Positions 16,467 to 25,090 of a stretch of DNA of 64,000 bases are shown one piece after another. The position numbers were made by a program, and so were the translations under genes. Every line of letters starts with the position of its first letter. The first letter of the stretch is position 1. The DNA comes from Cyanobium sp. ATX 6F1. GTDB lineage: Bacteria; Cyanobacteriota; Cyanobacteriia; PCC-6307; Cyanobiaceae. The notes beneath the pieces are model-generated. The model was not told the origin of the DNA and made no database searches. It worked only from the letters and a program-made list of their open reading frames with translations. Location of the stretch: contig NZ_JAGQCS010000004.1 in assembly GCF_024346315.1 (NCBI RefSeq), forward strand, positions 62,001 through 126,000. Reading direction: 5' to 3'.

Positions 16467-17039
16467 TCAGAGCTCGCCGCTGAAGGCCTGGTGCAGCAGG
16501 GATTTTTTCAGGGCCTCCAGCGCGGCGAGTTTGCGTTCGTAGATTTGGGTGAGGCGTTGGGTTTCGGTGGCGAGGGCGTCGAGCAGGCTGACGATCCGCT
16601 GCTGTTCGGCCAGCGAAGGAAGCGCGATTGACAACCCAAGGACTTGCTCACGGGAGATGCCGGGGATTGCGGCACCCGTGGAGAGCGCCTGGAAGTCGTC
16701 AAATTTCGAACTTAAAAATGCGTAGACAAAGCTCGGCACAGCTCTGGTTACTCGAACGGCCATCAACTGACGACTAATCGCAACTTCGTCTTCGTCGAGC
16801 AGATTGACTTTGCCGACGCCCGAGCCCTTGACTGTTATGAGGACATCGCCTCGATTCGCAAGTATCTTTGGATACTCCGTCCACTTTGTGATTACCGGAT
16901 TAAGTGGCCCAAAGTCGGAGGGTCCAGTGAGATAACCGATGCCCCGAGACTCCGTATTGTAGTCCTTCGCGTCAATGTGCTGTCCAGAAATGAGTTGACA
17001 AACGTCACCAAGTGTTTTCGTTTCCCACCCCTTCTTCAT
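16467..17039 (-). CDS. hsdS: Type I specificity subunit, half length (one target domain)
   Basis: HsdS recognises the DNA target for the type I methylase and nuclease. Ordinary HsdS has ~400 residues with two target-recognition domains. This one has 190 residues: one target domain (1-~145) with the usual start WETKTLGDVCQLISG, followed by one conserved coiled-coil (about 145-190) starting at SLAEQQRIVSLLDAL. Half-length HsdS proteins are known and can dimerise to recognise a palindromic site, so it may be intact. Its start overlaps the hsdM stop by 4 bases. Its codon and base use look less GC-rich than in hsdM, in the target domain especially. Confidence 0.85.
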   Translation of the reverse strand: MKKGWETKTLGDVCQLISGQHIDAKDYNTESRGIGYLTGPSDFGPLNPVITKWTEYPKILANRGDVLITVKGSGVGKVNLLDEDEVAISRQLMAVRVTRAVPSFVYAFLSSKFDDFQALSTGAAIPGISREQVLGLSIALPSLAEQQRIVSLLDALATETQRLTQIYERKLAALEALKKSLLHQAFSGEL

Positions 17040-18809
17040 AACAGCGCCCTGATGTTCCCCAGCACTTCCGCACTCTCAGCATCCAGCGCCGCAATCTCCT
17101 CCATGATCTCTTGCGGACTGCGGTGCGCGATGGCCTCGCCGCCGTTGGGGTTCTTCACCGACAGATCAAAGGTGTACGGGTCGATGGCCGCCACGTCCAC
17201 GCTCCAGCTCTTGGGCGAGTCGGCTTTGGTCTTCTGCAGGTCGATGAACTCGGCGAGGTCGGCGTCGTTGAGCGGGTTGGTCTTGCCCAGGTTGCGGCCG
17301 GGGTCGAGCTGGTAGAACCACACCTTGCGGGTGGGCGAGCCTTTTTCGAAGAACAGCACCACGGTCTTTACGCCCGCCCCTTGAAAGGTGCCGCCGGGGC
17401 AGTCGAGCACGGTGTGGAGGTTGCACTCCTCGAGCAGCTTCTGGCGCAGGGCCACCGACGCGTTGTCGGTGTTGGAGAGGAAGGTGTTCTTGATCACGAT
17501 GCCGGCGCGGCCGCCCGCCTTGAGCACGCGGATGAAGTGCTGGAGGAAGAGGAAGGCGGTTTCGCCGGTGCGGACCGGGAAGTTCTGCTGCACTTCCTTG
17601 CGCTCCTTGCCGCCGAAGGGCGGATTGGCAACGATCACATCGAAGCGGTCTTTCTCCTCCACATCGGCGAGGTTCTCGGCGAGGGTGTTGGTGTGGAGGA
17701 TGTTCGGCGCCTCGATGCCGTGCAGGATCATGTTCATGATCGCGATCACATAGGCGAGGCTCTTCTTTTCCTTGCCGGTGAAGGTGCGGCTCTGAAGGGT
17801 TTCCAGATCAGCGGTGGACAGCTCCCCGCGGCGGCGCATGAAATCAAAGGCCTCGCAGAGAAAACCAGCTGAGCCCACCGCTGGATCGCAGACCGTTTCC
17901 CCGATCGTTGGATGGACCACCTGGATCACGGCGCGGATCAGCGGCCTTGGGGTGTAGTACTCGCCGCCGTTGCGGCCGGCATTGCCCATCCGCTTGATCT
18001 TTTCCTCATAGAGCATCGAGAGCTCATGCTTCTCGGCCTGGGAGCGGAAGCGCAGGCCATCGATCACATCGATGATCTCGCGCAGGTTGTAGCCGCTGCT
18101 GATCTTGTTGCGCAGTTCGCCGAAGATCTCGCCGATCTTGTATTCGATCGTGTTCGGCCCGCTGGCGCTCTGCTTGAAGCGCTCCAGGTAGGGGAACAGG
18201 CGCTGGTTCACGAAGTCGCGCAGGTCGTCGCCCGTGAGGGCGGCGTGGTGGTCGAGCTGGCCGCTGGCGTTCTTCGGTGCCGCCCAGCTGTTCCAGCGGT
18301 AGGGCTCATCGAGGATCGGCGTGGTGCTGCGGCCCTCCAGGGCGGCCACGGTGGCTTTGTCGTCTTCGAGTCCGTCGAGGTACTTGAGGAACAGCAGCCA
18401 GGAGGTCTGCTCGGTAATCGAGCTCGGTGCCGCAGCCGGCCTCCTTGCGCAGGCAGTCGTCGATGGCGCGGAACGCCTGCTCAAACGAGCTGGGGGCAGC
18501 GGCGCGGGCACCGTTCGGGGCGCGGTTGGAGGGGGCAGAGCTGAATTCCTGGCCATGGCCGGGGGCTTCTTCCGCCGAACCATCCGCCAGTGCCACCGAA
18601 CCGCCTCGGCCACGGCCGGGCACGATCAGCCGGCGGCTCAGCAGGTCGCCCTTCACCGCTTCGTAGCTGGCTTCGTCCCACTCCAGCATTTCCCGCAGGC
18701 GGCCGTTACCCGCTGATCCACCCAGGGCTTCGAGGGCGCCGAGGAACTCGTCGTGGAGGTCATCCTGGGTGTTTGCAGGGGTCAGAGCGTGATCAGGCGC
18801 GGTGGTCAA
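17036..18809 (-). pseudogene. hsdM: Type I DNA methylase subunit M, disrupted by a 2-base frameshift
   Basis: The N-terminal part starts at ATG 18809. It contains a winged-helix-like extension (about residues 15-75), then SFEQAFRAIDDCLRKEAGCG. The frame then fails: after GCGTELDY the conserved TEQTSWLLFLKYLDGLE continues in another frame. The DNA at 18412-18417 reads TTACCG on the coding strand where TTACACCG would keep the frame, so one AC was lost. The remainder is a normal HsdM with the SAM motif DPAVGSAGFL and the catalytic NPPF in IVANPPFGGKE. Adding two bases gives a 591-residue protein. As read, methylation and restriction by this system should be off, unless the sequence is wrong here. 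Confidence 0.85.
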
Positions 18810-18987
18810 GGGGAGAAGGAGGGCTGAAGGCTAAGGATGGCAGGGTCAGAGAGTTGGGGGGAAGGTTGGGGGGAGTTTGTGGATGAGGGATAAAGCTGGT
18901 ATGGCATGGACGGGTTTATTTGCATTTAACTCTTGTCATCATCAGGCCGAATATTAAAATGCAGGAGAAGGATCTTGCTGGAGGTAG

Positions 18988-19119
18988 CTAGTGCAAGGTG
19001 ATGCTGGTTGATCCTTGACGGGACGCAACTATTGGAGTAAATTCTATACTTAAATTGAAAATATTGTCCAATGCGATCTGCTTCTGTTGCCCGTCTTCCG
19101 AGCAGGTAATCTGCAGCAT
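18988..19119 (-). CDS. Possible small protein of 43 residues
   Basis: An ATG at 19119 lies four bases after the stop of the 85-residue gene and opens a 43-residue frame (MLQITCSEDGQQKQIALDN...). The composition is not that of a shadow frame in GC-rich DNA, and the spacing suggests an operon. A longer version from 19179 would overlap the previous gene by 56 bases. No family is recognised. Confidence 0.3.
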   Translation of the reverse strand: MLQITCSEDGQQKQIALDNIFNLSIEFTPIVASRQGSTSITLH

Positions 19120-19123
19120 CTGA

Positions 19124-19381
19124 TCAGTCCGAGAAGATCTGCTGAAAGTCAACCTCTGAGATAGTAGTACGCAAATCACGCTTTAGTTCTTCGTACAAGT
19201 CTTTGTCTTGTCGCGCGACAGATCTAGCCATCGCTTTGGCAAGCTCAATCTCCTTTTGTGCAATATGAATTGTTATTTTGTTAATGATCATCTTAGGTAC
19301 TCCGTGACGGCGCGAGAAAATGTCTTTTGAAACCACGGTACCTAGGATCTGGGCTACGACAACTGGATTTATTCCCCACAT
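19124..19381 (-). CDS. Small protein of unknown function, AbiTii/TerB cassette
   Basis: An 85-residue protein with an N-terminal part of ~30 residues and a charged helical C-terminal half (about 42-75), rich in Lys, Glu and Arg. An in-frame ATG at 19291 would give a 55-residue form. It starts 8 bases after the stop of the upstream small gene, so the two are co-transcribed. The base composition is lower in GC than the flanks. I recognise no domain. Confidence 0.6.
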   Translation of the reverse strand: MWGINPVVVAQILGTVVSKDIFSRRHGVPKMIINKITIHIAQKEIELAKAMARSVARQDKDLYEELKRDLRTTISEVDFQQIFSD

Positions 19382-19389
19382 GATTCGGC

Positions 19390-19737
19390 TCAGCGATTCA
19401 TGAAGTCAGAAAAAGTATTAGACTGGCGAGAGCGATCTGCAAAAAGATCGAAGAGGCTGCGAATCATCTCCCTAAACATGACCTTTGTCTCTTCGTCGGC
19501 AGATTCGTTTTTCGACAGCTCTGTGAGGGAGGCTACCAGGATGCTGAAGTTTTGGCTATTGATCTGAAGTTCAGTACACCGAGCCTGAAGAGCTGCCCGG
19601 AATGCCTCTTCTTTTGACCTCAAGGCATAGACATCTCTGAATCCATCTATTATTACGGGCAGATTATCAATAAGCCCCTTTGCAAGCACTCCACCTGTAT
19701 TCATAGCTGAAACATGGGGAATTGATGAGTCACTCAT
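19390..19737 (-). CDS. Helical protein of unknown function, AbiTii/TerB cassette
   Basis: A 115-residue, mostly helical protein from ATG 19737 (an in-frame start at 19749 adds four residues). Residues ~20-60 are amphipathic, followed by SFDLFADRSR-like polar helix near the end (actual stretch SLFDLFADRSRQ). No catalytic motif is visible. It follows the TerB-like gene by 39 bases and precedes the 85-residue gene by 8 bases, so it belongs to the same transcript. It has no close look-alike I can name. Confidence 0.65.
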   Translation of the reverse strand: MSDSSIPHVSAMNTGGVLAKGLIDNLPVIIDGFRDVYALRSKEEAFRAALQARCTELQINSQNFSILVASLTELSKNESADEETKVMFREMIRSLFDLFADRSRQSNTFSDFMNR

Positions 19738-19776
19738 GATGATATCCAAAGAGGAAGGATGAAGAATGGCAATATG

Positions 19777-20466
19777 TTAGTTATCTTTGGCTATGAGGTC
19801 AACAAGTACCTTTACACCCCAGATTGAGCCTGCGGCAATAACAGGTACCACCAAGACAGTGCCAGCAAGCATGCCTCCTCCGACGAGAGCGCCTAATGCC
19901 GCCAGGCCAGAGGTAATGCCCGCAGCGCTAAGGCCGAAGACAGAGCCAGATGCAGCGACGGCTGCAACAGGAACGCCGACACCAGCGAGGCTTGCGGCAC
20001 ATTCCTTGATCAGATTGTTAAAGGAGTCTGAATCACTTGGGGTATTGCGAATCTGCCAAAGATTAAATTGAACCTGCTTAATCGCCTGAATCTGATCATC
20101 TTTAAGCTCCAGGTGACGTCCAAGACGGATGACATGCTCCTGCTCTTCAACTGAGATGTAGCCATTGGCAAGAGACATTAAGAATAGATCTGAAATCAAT
20201 GTGAAACGGAGATCCGAGCTGCCAAGAGCCTTAATCCCAGCGAGGATTGCTTCGCGATGCGAATCCTTTAAATCGTAAACAGCAGCATAAACCCTTGCTT
20301 TGCCTTGGTCAGAAATGTCAAGCTTGGAAAGCTCAGTATCTAGGTGTTTACGCTCTTGTTCGTCAAAGATGCGATCTATAAAGCATAGTTCGGCAAGAAG
20401 TGACAGATAAGCAATCCTTGCCTCTTCGGGGTGGGCGAGAAGGGGGTGCTTCGGTGCCTCAGTCAT
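19777..20466 (-). CDS. TerB-like protein with a hydrophobic C-terminal tail
   Basis: The 229-residue protein has a TerB-like helical domain (about residues 15-135), with the typical repeat of LLAELCFIDRIFDEQE and LFLMSLANGYISVEEQEH, where acidic residues can bind metal. The last ~75 residues form a Gly/Ala/Val-rich hydrophobic region (about 155-222) able to span a membrane two or three times. TerB domains occur in stress and anti-phage systems, often as membrane-linked sensors. The gene has its own possible promoter upstream (20543-20571) and leads two or three small genes. Confidence 0.75.
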   Translation of the reverse strand: MTEAPKHPLLAHPEEARIAYLSLLAELCFIDRIFDEQERKHLDTELSKLDISDQGKARVYAAVYDLKDSHREAILAGIKALGSSDLRFTLISDLFLMSLANGYISVEEQEHVIRLGRHLELKDDQIQAIKQVQFNLWQIRNTPSDSDSFNNLIKECAASLAGVGVPVAAVAASGSVFGLSAAGITSGLAALGALVGGGMLAGTVLVVPVIAAGSIWGVKVLVDLIAKDN

Positions 20467-20653
20467 TATGCTAATCCAAGCAATGCAACAAGCTTACATC
20501 GGAAGGCGTGTGTCGTCAGCGTTTTTGATGCGTTATGCAGTTATTGTATATTTTATGCCTCGGATGGCTAACGCTAAGATCAGAAGCTGGCATATCTCTC
20601 TGCACTTATAATGTACCACGCACCCGTCTTCTGAATCTTGATGTTAGAGGGGT
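20467..20653. other. AT-rich spacer between AbiTii and TerB genes
   Basis: A 187-base spacer with clearly lower GC than the rest of the window. It holds the candidate promoter listed at 20543-20571. No gene is seen. Confidence 0.5.
20543..20571 (-). promoter_or_regulatory. Candidate sigma70-type promoter for the TerB operon
   Basis: On the minus strand, TTAGCC is followed after 17 bases by TACAAT, a good -10 element. The -35 match is weak (three of six). It lies about 77 bases upstream of the TerB-like start in an AT-rich spacer. Prediction only. Confidence 0.35.
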
Positions 20654-21562
20654 CTACTCAGGCAGTCCATAGTATTTAGCAATGAGTTTAGGTAGCACCG
20701 TCGTCGCCGTGGCTGTCGCGACTGTCCAAGTGCCAGCCATAGCCTTTGCGATCATGCCTCCGACCCAGCCCGCGACGCGAGCGCCTAGCTTCTCCCCTTT
20801 GGGCTGGCCATCTTCTGCAATTGCCTCCCTTAAGTCGCCTGAATCATTAGGGCTAACGCCAAGCCTTGAAAGCTCGCGAATAAGACACTCTAAGTCCCCG
20901 GGAGCTACGCCTGCTGACTGAGTGACTTGTGTGCTTGCTTGTGCGATATTACCAATGTTTCCATACACCACCGTATGAAAGACCTGAGATAATGCGGCAC
21001 TTGAGTTCGGCAGGTCGATTCCATCAAGCTCAATCACTGATTCGGCCTCAAGTGCGAAAGTAAGAATCCGATTCCGAACCGACTCGATCGCTCCGATAAT
21101 CGTGCTCTTGGAAATGCTCAGCCATGCTTGGGCAAGTGCCATGTTTTCGTAGAAGTCCCTCTGAACCATGGCGATGAGATCTCCTGGCCATGCACAGAGA
21201 AGATGATCATCTTTGCGACGAGCGATTTCTTCGAGAGTTGCAATCGGATGACGGAATTTCGCCTCGCGCGCCCAGTGTCTTAATTCATCTGGAAGATTGC
21301 TTGCAGGGAGTACACTGTTCCGAATAGCGCTACCGAATGGCCCCATGAAGTCACCCATCGCAAGCCCGGAAAGAACACGATAGTTAGGCAGTTCGGCATC
21401 TTCGGGATATCCATTGAGCTCGTTTTGAACCCACATGCCTAGGTCGGGTATCTTTTGGCGCGCCGCGAGGACTTGACAACGTCGAAGTAATTCGCCAACA
21501 GGCATGTCTGCAGATACTGCGCCATCTTGAATTGTCCGTAGCAAATCAGCGTTGGTAGTCAT
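20654..21562 (-). CDS. AbiTii-domain protein (candidate abortive-infection protein)
   Basis: The N-terminal ~100 residues match the AbiTii pattern: LLRRCQVLAARQKIPDLGMW followed by VQNELNGYPEDAELPNYRVL, with the NELNGY and LPxYRV signatures. AbiTii was named from abortive-infection genes, and its action is not known. The middle (about 130-240) is helical. The C-terminal ~50 residues are Gly/Ala/Thr-rich and hydrophobic (VAGWVGGMIAKAMAGTW and on), and may insert in a membrane. The ATG at 21562 fits the domain. It is the first gene of a minus-strand, lower-GC cassette with a TerB-like protein and small proteins downstream, next to a type I restriction locus. Confidence 0.75.
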   Translation of the reverse strand: MTTNADLLRTIQDGAVSADMPVGELLRRCQVLAARQKIPDLGMWVQNELNGYPEDAELPNYRVLSGLAMGDFMGPFGSAIRNSVLPASNLPDELRHWAREAKFRHPIATLEEIARRKDDHLLCAWPGDLIAMVQRDFYENMALAQAWLSISKSTIIGAIESVRNRILTFALEAESVIELDGIDLPNSSAALSQVFHTVVYGNIGNIAQASTQVTQSAGVAPGDLECLIRELSRLGVSPNDSGDLREAIAEDGQPKGEKLGARVAGWVGGMIAKAMAGTWTVATATATTVLPKLIAKYYGLPE

Positions 21563-22074
21563 ATTGGCTTTATTCGCAGGCTAGCTAGATCTTCGCCGTT
21601 TCCCAGAACAACGCTAGCCACTGAGCGTTTGCCCGTCCAACTCGCAGGAAGCCTTAGGCCCACTTAGCGCGAACGTCTGCGCCCCGATGGATCTGCGCCT
21701 GCTTGGTTCCAAACGAACCACTGTTTCGCGAACCCGCTGAGCCCTTTTCGCGACACTACAAAACGGCGATCGGGAGGTCGATGCACGGAGGCTCATCGAC
21801 AAACCCCTGGGCCCGGGCCTGCAGTGGTGCTGGGTGTCCTTGAGCTGACCTGACGTCGTGGGCACCCCAGCTCCAACGTCCCTCCCCATCGACACGCCAG
21901 ACCGCAGACATTGCGTCACTGGGGGATGGGCCAGGCCCAGCCGTTCGGCATCGGCCGCCCCTGCCGGTCTTTCCAACCGCCCAGCGCGCTACAAAGATGG
22001 AGCGTCCCCCGCCGTTGCCCCATGGCCGTGTGGATTCAGGTTCCCTCGGCGGCCCGGCGCACGGCTGAGGCGCC
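21563..22074. other. About 500 bases without a gene between the defence island and cbpA
   Basis: Divergent spacer carrying the promoters of the AbiTii gene and of cbpA by position. I found no tRNA that could have served as an integration site. A short palindrome TGGGCC-A-GGCCCA is at 21927-21939; its role is unknown. GC rises from left to right, so the island edge probably lies within this stretch. Confidence 0.5.
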
Positions 22075-23046
22075 ATGAACTACGTCGACTACTACGCCGC
22101 CCTGGAGGTGGAGCGGGGCGCATCGGCCGAGGAGATCCGCAAGGCCTACCGGCGCCTGGCGCGGTGCTACCACCCGGATGTCTCCAAGGAGCCCGACGCC
22201 GAGGAGCGCTTCAAGGCGATCAGCGAGGCCAACGAGACCCTCTCTGATCCCCAGAAGCGCGAGGCCTACGACCAGCTCGGCCGCCACCGCCCGGGCGAGA
22301 ACGTGCAGCCCAGCGCCGAATGGGACAGCCGCTTCTGGCAGGGTGCCCCCGGCGAGGACATCGACCTGGCCGAACTGCTCGAGCGCATCGGCTTCCATGG
22401 GAGCGTCCCGCGCGGGGCGGGCGGCCCCCAGCGACCGGGGGGTGGCGGGCGGGCCCCCCGCCGCGGCCAGGATTTCGAGATCGCCACCAGCCTCAGCCTC
22501 GAGGACGCCGCCACGGGCACCGAGGTGAGCGTGGAGTTCAGCGTCGCCGAGCTGGGGGACGACGGCCGGGTGCAGCGCCGCCCCCACACCGCCCGGGTGC
22601 GCGTGCCCAAGGGGGTCAGCGATGGCGAGCGCCTGCGCGTGCCGGGCAAGGGTGGCCCGGGGCTGGGGGGCGGCAAGCCGGGGGATCTCTACATCGACAT
22701 CCGCCTGGAGCGCCATCCCCGCTTCGAAGTGGCTGGCCACGATCTTTATTTGCAGGTGCCGATCGCCCCCTGGGAGGCGGTGCTCGGCGCCGAGATCGAG
22801 CTGCCCACCCTTGATGGGCGCCTGAAGCTGACCGTGAAGCCCGGCGCCCGCGGCGGCCAGAAGCTGCGCCTGGCCGGCAAGGGTCTGCCCCGGCGCGGCG
22901 AGGGGGCGGGTGATCTCTTCGCCGTGCTCCAGATCGTCACCCCCAGCGTGATCAGCGACAAGGAGAAGCAGCTGTTCGAAGAGCTCGCCGCCAGCTCCAG
23001 CTTCGATCCCCGTGCCCACCTCACCGGAGAACCCAGCCATGTCTGA
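22075..23046 (+). CDS. cbpA: DnaJ-class co-chaperone CbpA
   Basis: The 323-residue protein has a J domain (residues 4-67) with the HPD motif in CYHPDVSKE, which stimulates DnaK ATPase. A Gly-rich linker (about 108-137) follows, then two beta-rich C-terminal substrate-binding domains (about 138-310). There is no cysteine-rich zinc domain, so it is the CbpA (type II) class and not canonical DnaJ. The next gene, a CbpM-like modulator, overlaps its end by 8 bases, which matches the cbpA-cbpM operon of other bacteria. Confidence 0.9.
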   Translation: MNYVDYYAALEVERGASAEEIRKAYRRLARCYHPDVSKEPDAEERFKAISEANETLSDPQKREAYDQLGRHRPGENVQPSAEWDSRFWQGAPGEDIDLAELLERIGFHGSVPRGAGGPQRPGGGGRAPRRGQDFEIATSLSLEDAATGTEVSVEFSVAELGDDGRVQRRPHTARVRVPKGVSDGERLRVPGKGGPGLGGGKPGDLYIDIRLERHPRFEVAGHDLYLQVPIAPWEAVLGAEIELPTLDGRLKLTVKPGARGGQKLRLAGKGLPRRGEGAGDLFAVLQIVTPSVISDKEKQLFEELAASSSFDPRAHLTGEPSHV

Positions 23047-23347
23047 ATTCGCCTTGAACCCGTCGAGTCCCGAGGAGGCGATCGACCTCGACGATCTGAT
23101 CGCGAGCACCGGCCTGGTGCAGGCCGAGGTGATCGAGCTGGTCGAGCTGGGCGTGCTTGAAACCTGCAGCGGCCTCACGGGTTATGCCTTCTACTCGCGC
23201 ACCGTGGTCCAGGCCCGCCGCGCCGCCCGCCTGCGCGACGACTTCGGCCTCAACACCCCCGGCATGGCCCTGGCGCTCACCTACCTGGAGCGGATCGAGC
23301 AGCTGGAACGGCGCTTGCGGGTGCTGGAAGCCAGCCAGCCCCACTGA
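23039..23347 (+). CDS. cbpM: CbpM-like chaperone modulator
   Basis: The 102-residue protein from ATG 23039 has a MerR-like fold pattern: [44 protein letters not shown], and a closing helix [18 protein letters not shown]. CbpM binds the J domain of CbpA and limits its activity. The overlap with cbpA by 8 bases supports co-translation. The frame is open from 23012, but ATG 23039 gives the family length. Confidence 0.85.
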   Translation: MSEFALNPSSPEEAIDLDDLIASTGLVQAEVIELVELGVLETCSGLTGYAFYSRTVVQARRAARLRDDFGLNTPGMALALTYLERIEQLERRLRVLEASQPH

Positions 23348-23659
23348 GGGGATCAGCCCGTTGGCCTCTGCCGCAGCCTGGGCCTCGCCGGCGCCCTGCT
23401 GCTGGATCTGCCCCTGAATCACTCTGCCCTGGAGATCGTGCTGGGGGTGCATTCCTTTATTTCTGCATCGTGATCATTCGGGTTGTTGTTTGTTGTCCGG
23501 CCGCCACGAAACGGCCATGTCGCTGCGCAGGGATGAGTTCAGCCGCGCAAGTTCTCTTCAGGGGCGCAAGATTGCGTGCTCAAGGCAAACTCCCTTCTCC
23601 GGCATCCGCCCTGGGGCCAGTGCAGGCCCTCTAGGGTGAACGATCGCTGCATCCCGGTC
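23348..23659. other. Spacer of about 310 bases without a recognised gene
   Basis: No convincing coding frame. An AT-rich patch around 23450-23490 could hold the promoter of the next genes. The frame of the next gene is open from 23576, but the signal peptide begins at ATG 23660. Confidence 0.4.
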
Positions 23660-23923
23660 ATGTCGATCGCCTGGATCCGCCGGATGTGTCTTCTGCGCCA
23701 TCTCGTTATCTCCCTCCTGCTGATCGCCAGCCTCGATCTAAGTCCTGACCAACTGTTGGCTGGGGATCTGTCTCCCTCCGATGGCACCGGTGGCCTGGAT
23801 TTACCCCCCGCAGCCAATGAGGAGTTGCAGGAGTCGATGCCGGAATTGCAGATGTTCCCGTCCCAGGAACCAGCACCATTTTTGCCCCCACTGGGGGATT
23901 CGCCTGACGCTCCTCAGATCTGA
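23660..23923 (+). CDS. Small exported Pro-rich protein
   Basis: The 87-residue product has a signal-peptide-like N-terminus (basic start IRRMCLLRH, then LVISLLLIASL) and a short acidic, Pro-rich mature part. Its stop codon and the ATG of the FecR-CAP gene share one base (TGATG), so both are translated together. No family is recognised. It may be a partner or substrate of the FecR-CAP protein. Confidence 0.55.
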   Translation: MSIAWIRRMCLLRHLVISLLLIASLDLSPDQLLAGDLSPSDGTGGLDLPPAANEELQESMPELQMFPSQEPAPFLPPLGDSPDAPQI

Positions 23924-25026
23924 TGACGGCGAACACCCCAGCGTCGATCCGCCGCGGCCTGCGGGCGCTGGTTCCTGCCCTGGCGTTGCTGTGGGCCGTC
24001 CCCACCGTCGCCGCTCCTTCCACGGCTCCCACTTCAACGGCCTCCTCTTCAACAGCAACGGTCCAGGAAATCCTCGATGGCCGCCAGGTCGCCATCGAGG
24101 AGCGCCAGGTGCGGGTGGGGGCCAGGGCCCAGAGCCCCCAGCAGGTGAGCACCGGGGACAGCCGCGCCCAGCTCGCCTTCTCCAGCGGCGCCTCCGGCCG
24201 CCTCAACCGTTTCTCCAGGCTGCGCCTGGGCAGCGATTGCTTCCTGCTCGGGGCCGGCCAGGTGTTGGTGTCGGGTAAGCAGAACGCCTGCACGCGCTCC
24301 AGCCGAATGAGTGTGCGCGGCACCAACTACGTGCTCGATCTGCTCGCTTCTGGCGAGTTGGAGCTCAGCGTGTTGGAGGGGACGGTGGCGGTGCAAACCC
24401 TGCGCGAGGGCGTCCCCACGGGTGAGCCGCCTGTGGCCGTGCTGGCGGGAGAGCGGGTGCGGCTCTCAGCCAGTGGCGCCCTGCTCAGCCGCCAGTTGCT
24501 CAGCGCCGCCGCCCTGCGGGAGATCCTCGAGGGCCCCTTGGTTCAGGGGTTCCGTTCACCCTTGCCCGATGGAGAGGCCCTGGCGCGCCTGGCCCGCTCC
24601 CTGGCCTCCAGCGCCCCGGCGCCGTCCAGCGATCCCATCGTCAGCCTGATCAATGGCGTCCGCACCGGCAACGGCCGCGCCCCGCTGCAGTCCTTGCCGG
24701 TCACCCTGGCGGCCGCCAACACCGCCTACGCCGAGCCCGTGCTGCGGCAGCTGATCGCGACGGGTTCCTGCGACCACGACCTGGGGGCCTGGCAGGCGTT
24801 CCAGGCCCGTTCCGCCGCTGGCCGGTTGCGACCGGTGAGCGAGGTGCTCGGTTGCCCGGTGCCCAGTGGCCGCTGGAACCCCGAGCGCGTGCTCAACCTC
24901 TGGCTCAGCTCCTCCCATCACACCGACGTCCTGCTCAACCGGCCACGCACCAGCCACGCCGCCTGCGTTCAGCTGAGCGACGGTGGCCGCACCGGAGCTC
25001 TCTGCACGTTCTGGGTGCCCCAGTGA
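23923..25026 (+). CDS. Exported FecR-like and CAP-like two-domain protein
   Basis: The 367-residue protein has a signal peptide (residues ~12-31, ending AVPTVAAP). Residues ~55-185 form a FecR-like beta domain with the typical STGDSRAQLAFSSGASGRLN, LGSDCFLLGAGQVLVSG and RGTNYVLDLL pattern. A linker leads to a C-terminal part (about 230-367) resembling a CAP/SCP domain, with SLINGVRTGNGRAPL and WLSSSHHTDVLLNRPRTSHA. Four or five cysteines in the mature part could form disulfides. The combination suggests an extracytoplasmic protein binding cell wall or surface material. Function is unknown. Confidence 0.75.
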   Translation: MTANTPASIRRGLRALVPALALLWAVPTVAAPSTAPTSTASSSTATVQEILDGRQVAIEERQVRVGARAQSPQQVSTGDSRAQLAFSSGASGRLNRFSRLRLGSDCFLLGAGQVLVSGKQNACTRSSRMSVRGTNYVLDLLASGELELSVLEGTVAVQTLREGVPTGEPPVAVLAGERVRLSASGALLSRQLLSAAALREILEGPLVQGFRSPLPDGEALARLARSLASSAPAPSSDPIVSLINGVRTGNGRAPLQSLPVTLAAANTAYAEPVLRQLIATGSCDHDLGAWQAFQARSAAGRLRPVSEVLGCPVPSGRWNPERVLNLWLSSSHHTDVLLNRPRTSHAACVQLSDGGRTGALCTFWVPQ

Positions 25027-25090
25027 GCAGCGGCCATGGGCCCCGCCGCCGGAGCCCTCCCTAGGGTCGGGGCAACCTCTGGTGTTTGCC

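Noticed and set aside
21563-22074. A tRNA gene or attachment site at the island edge
   Set aside because: No cloverleaf or TTCGA-type T-loop was found, and no direct repeat flanking the island was noticed.
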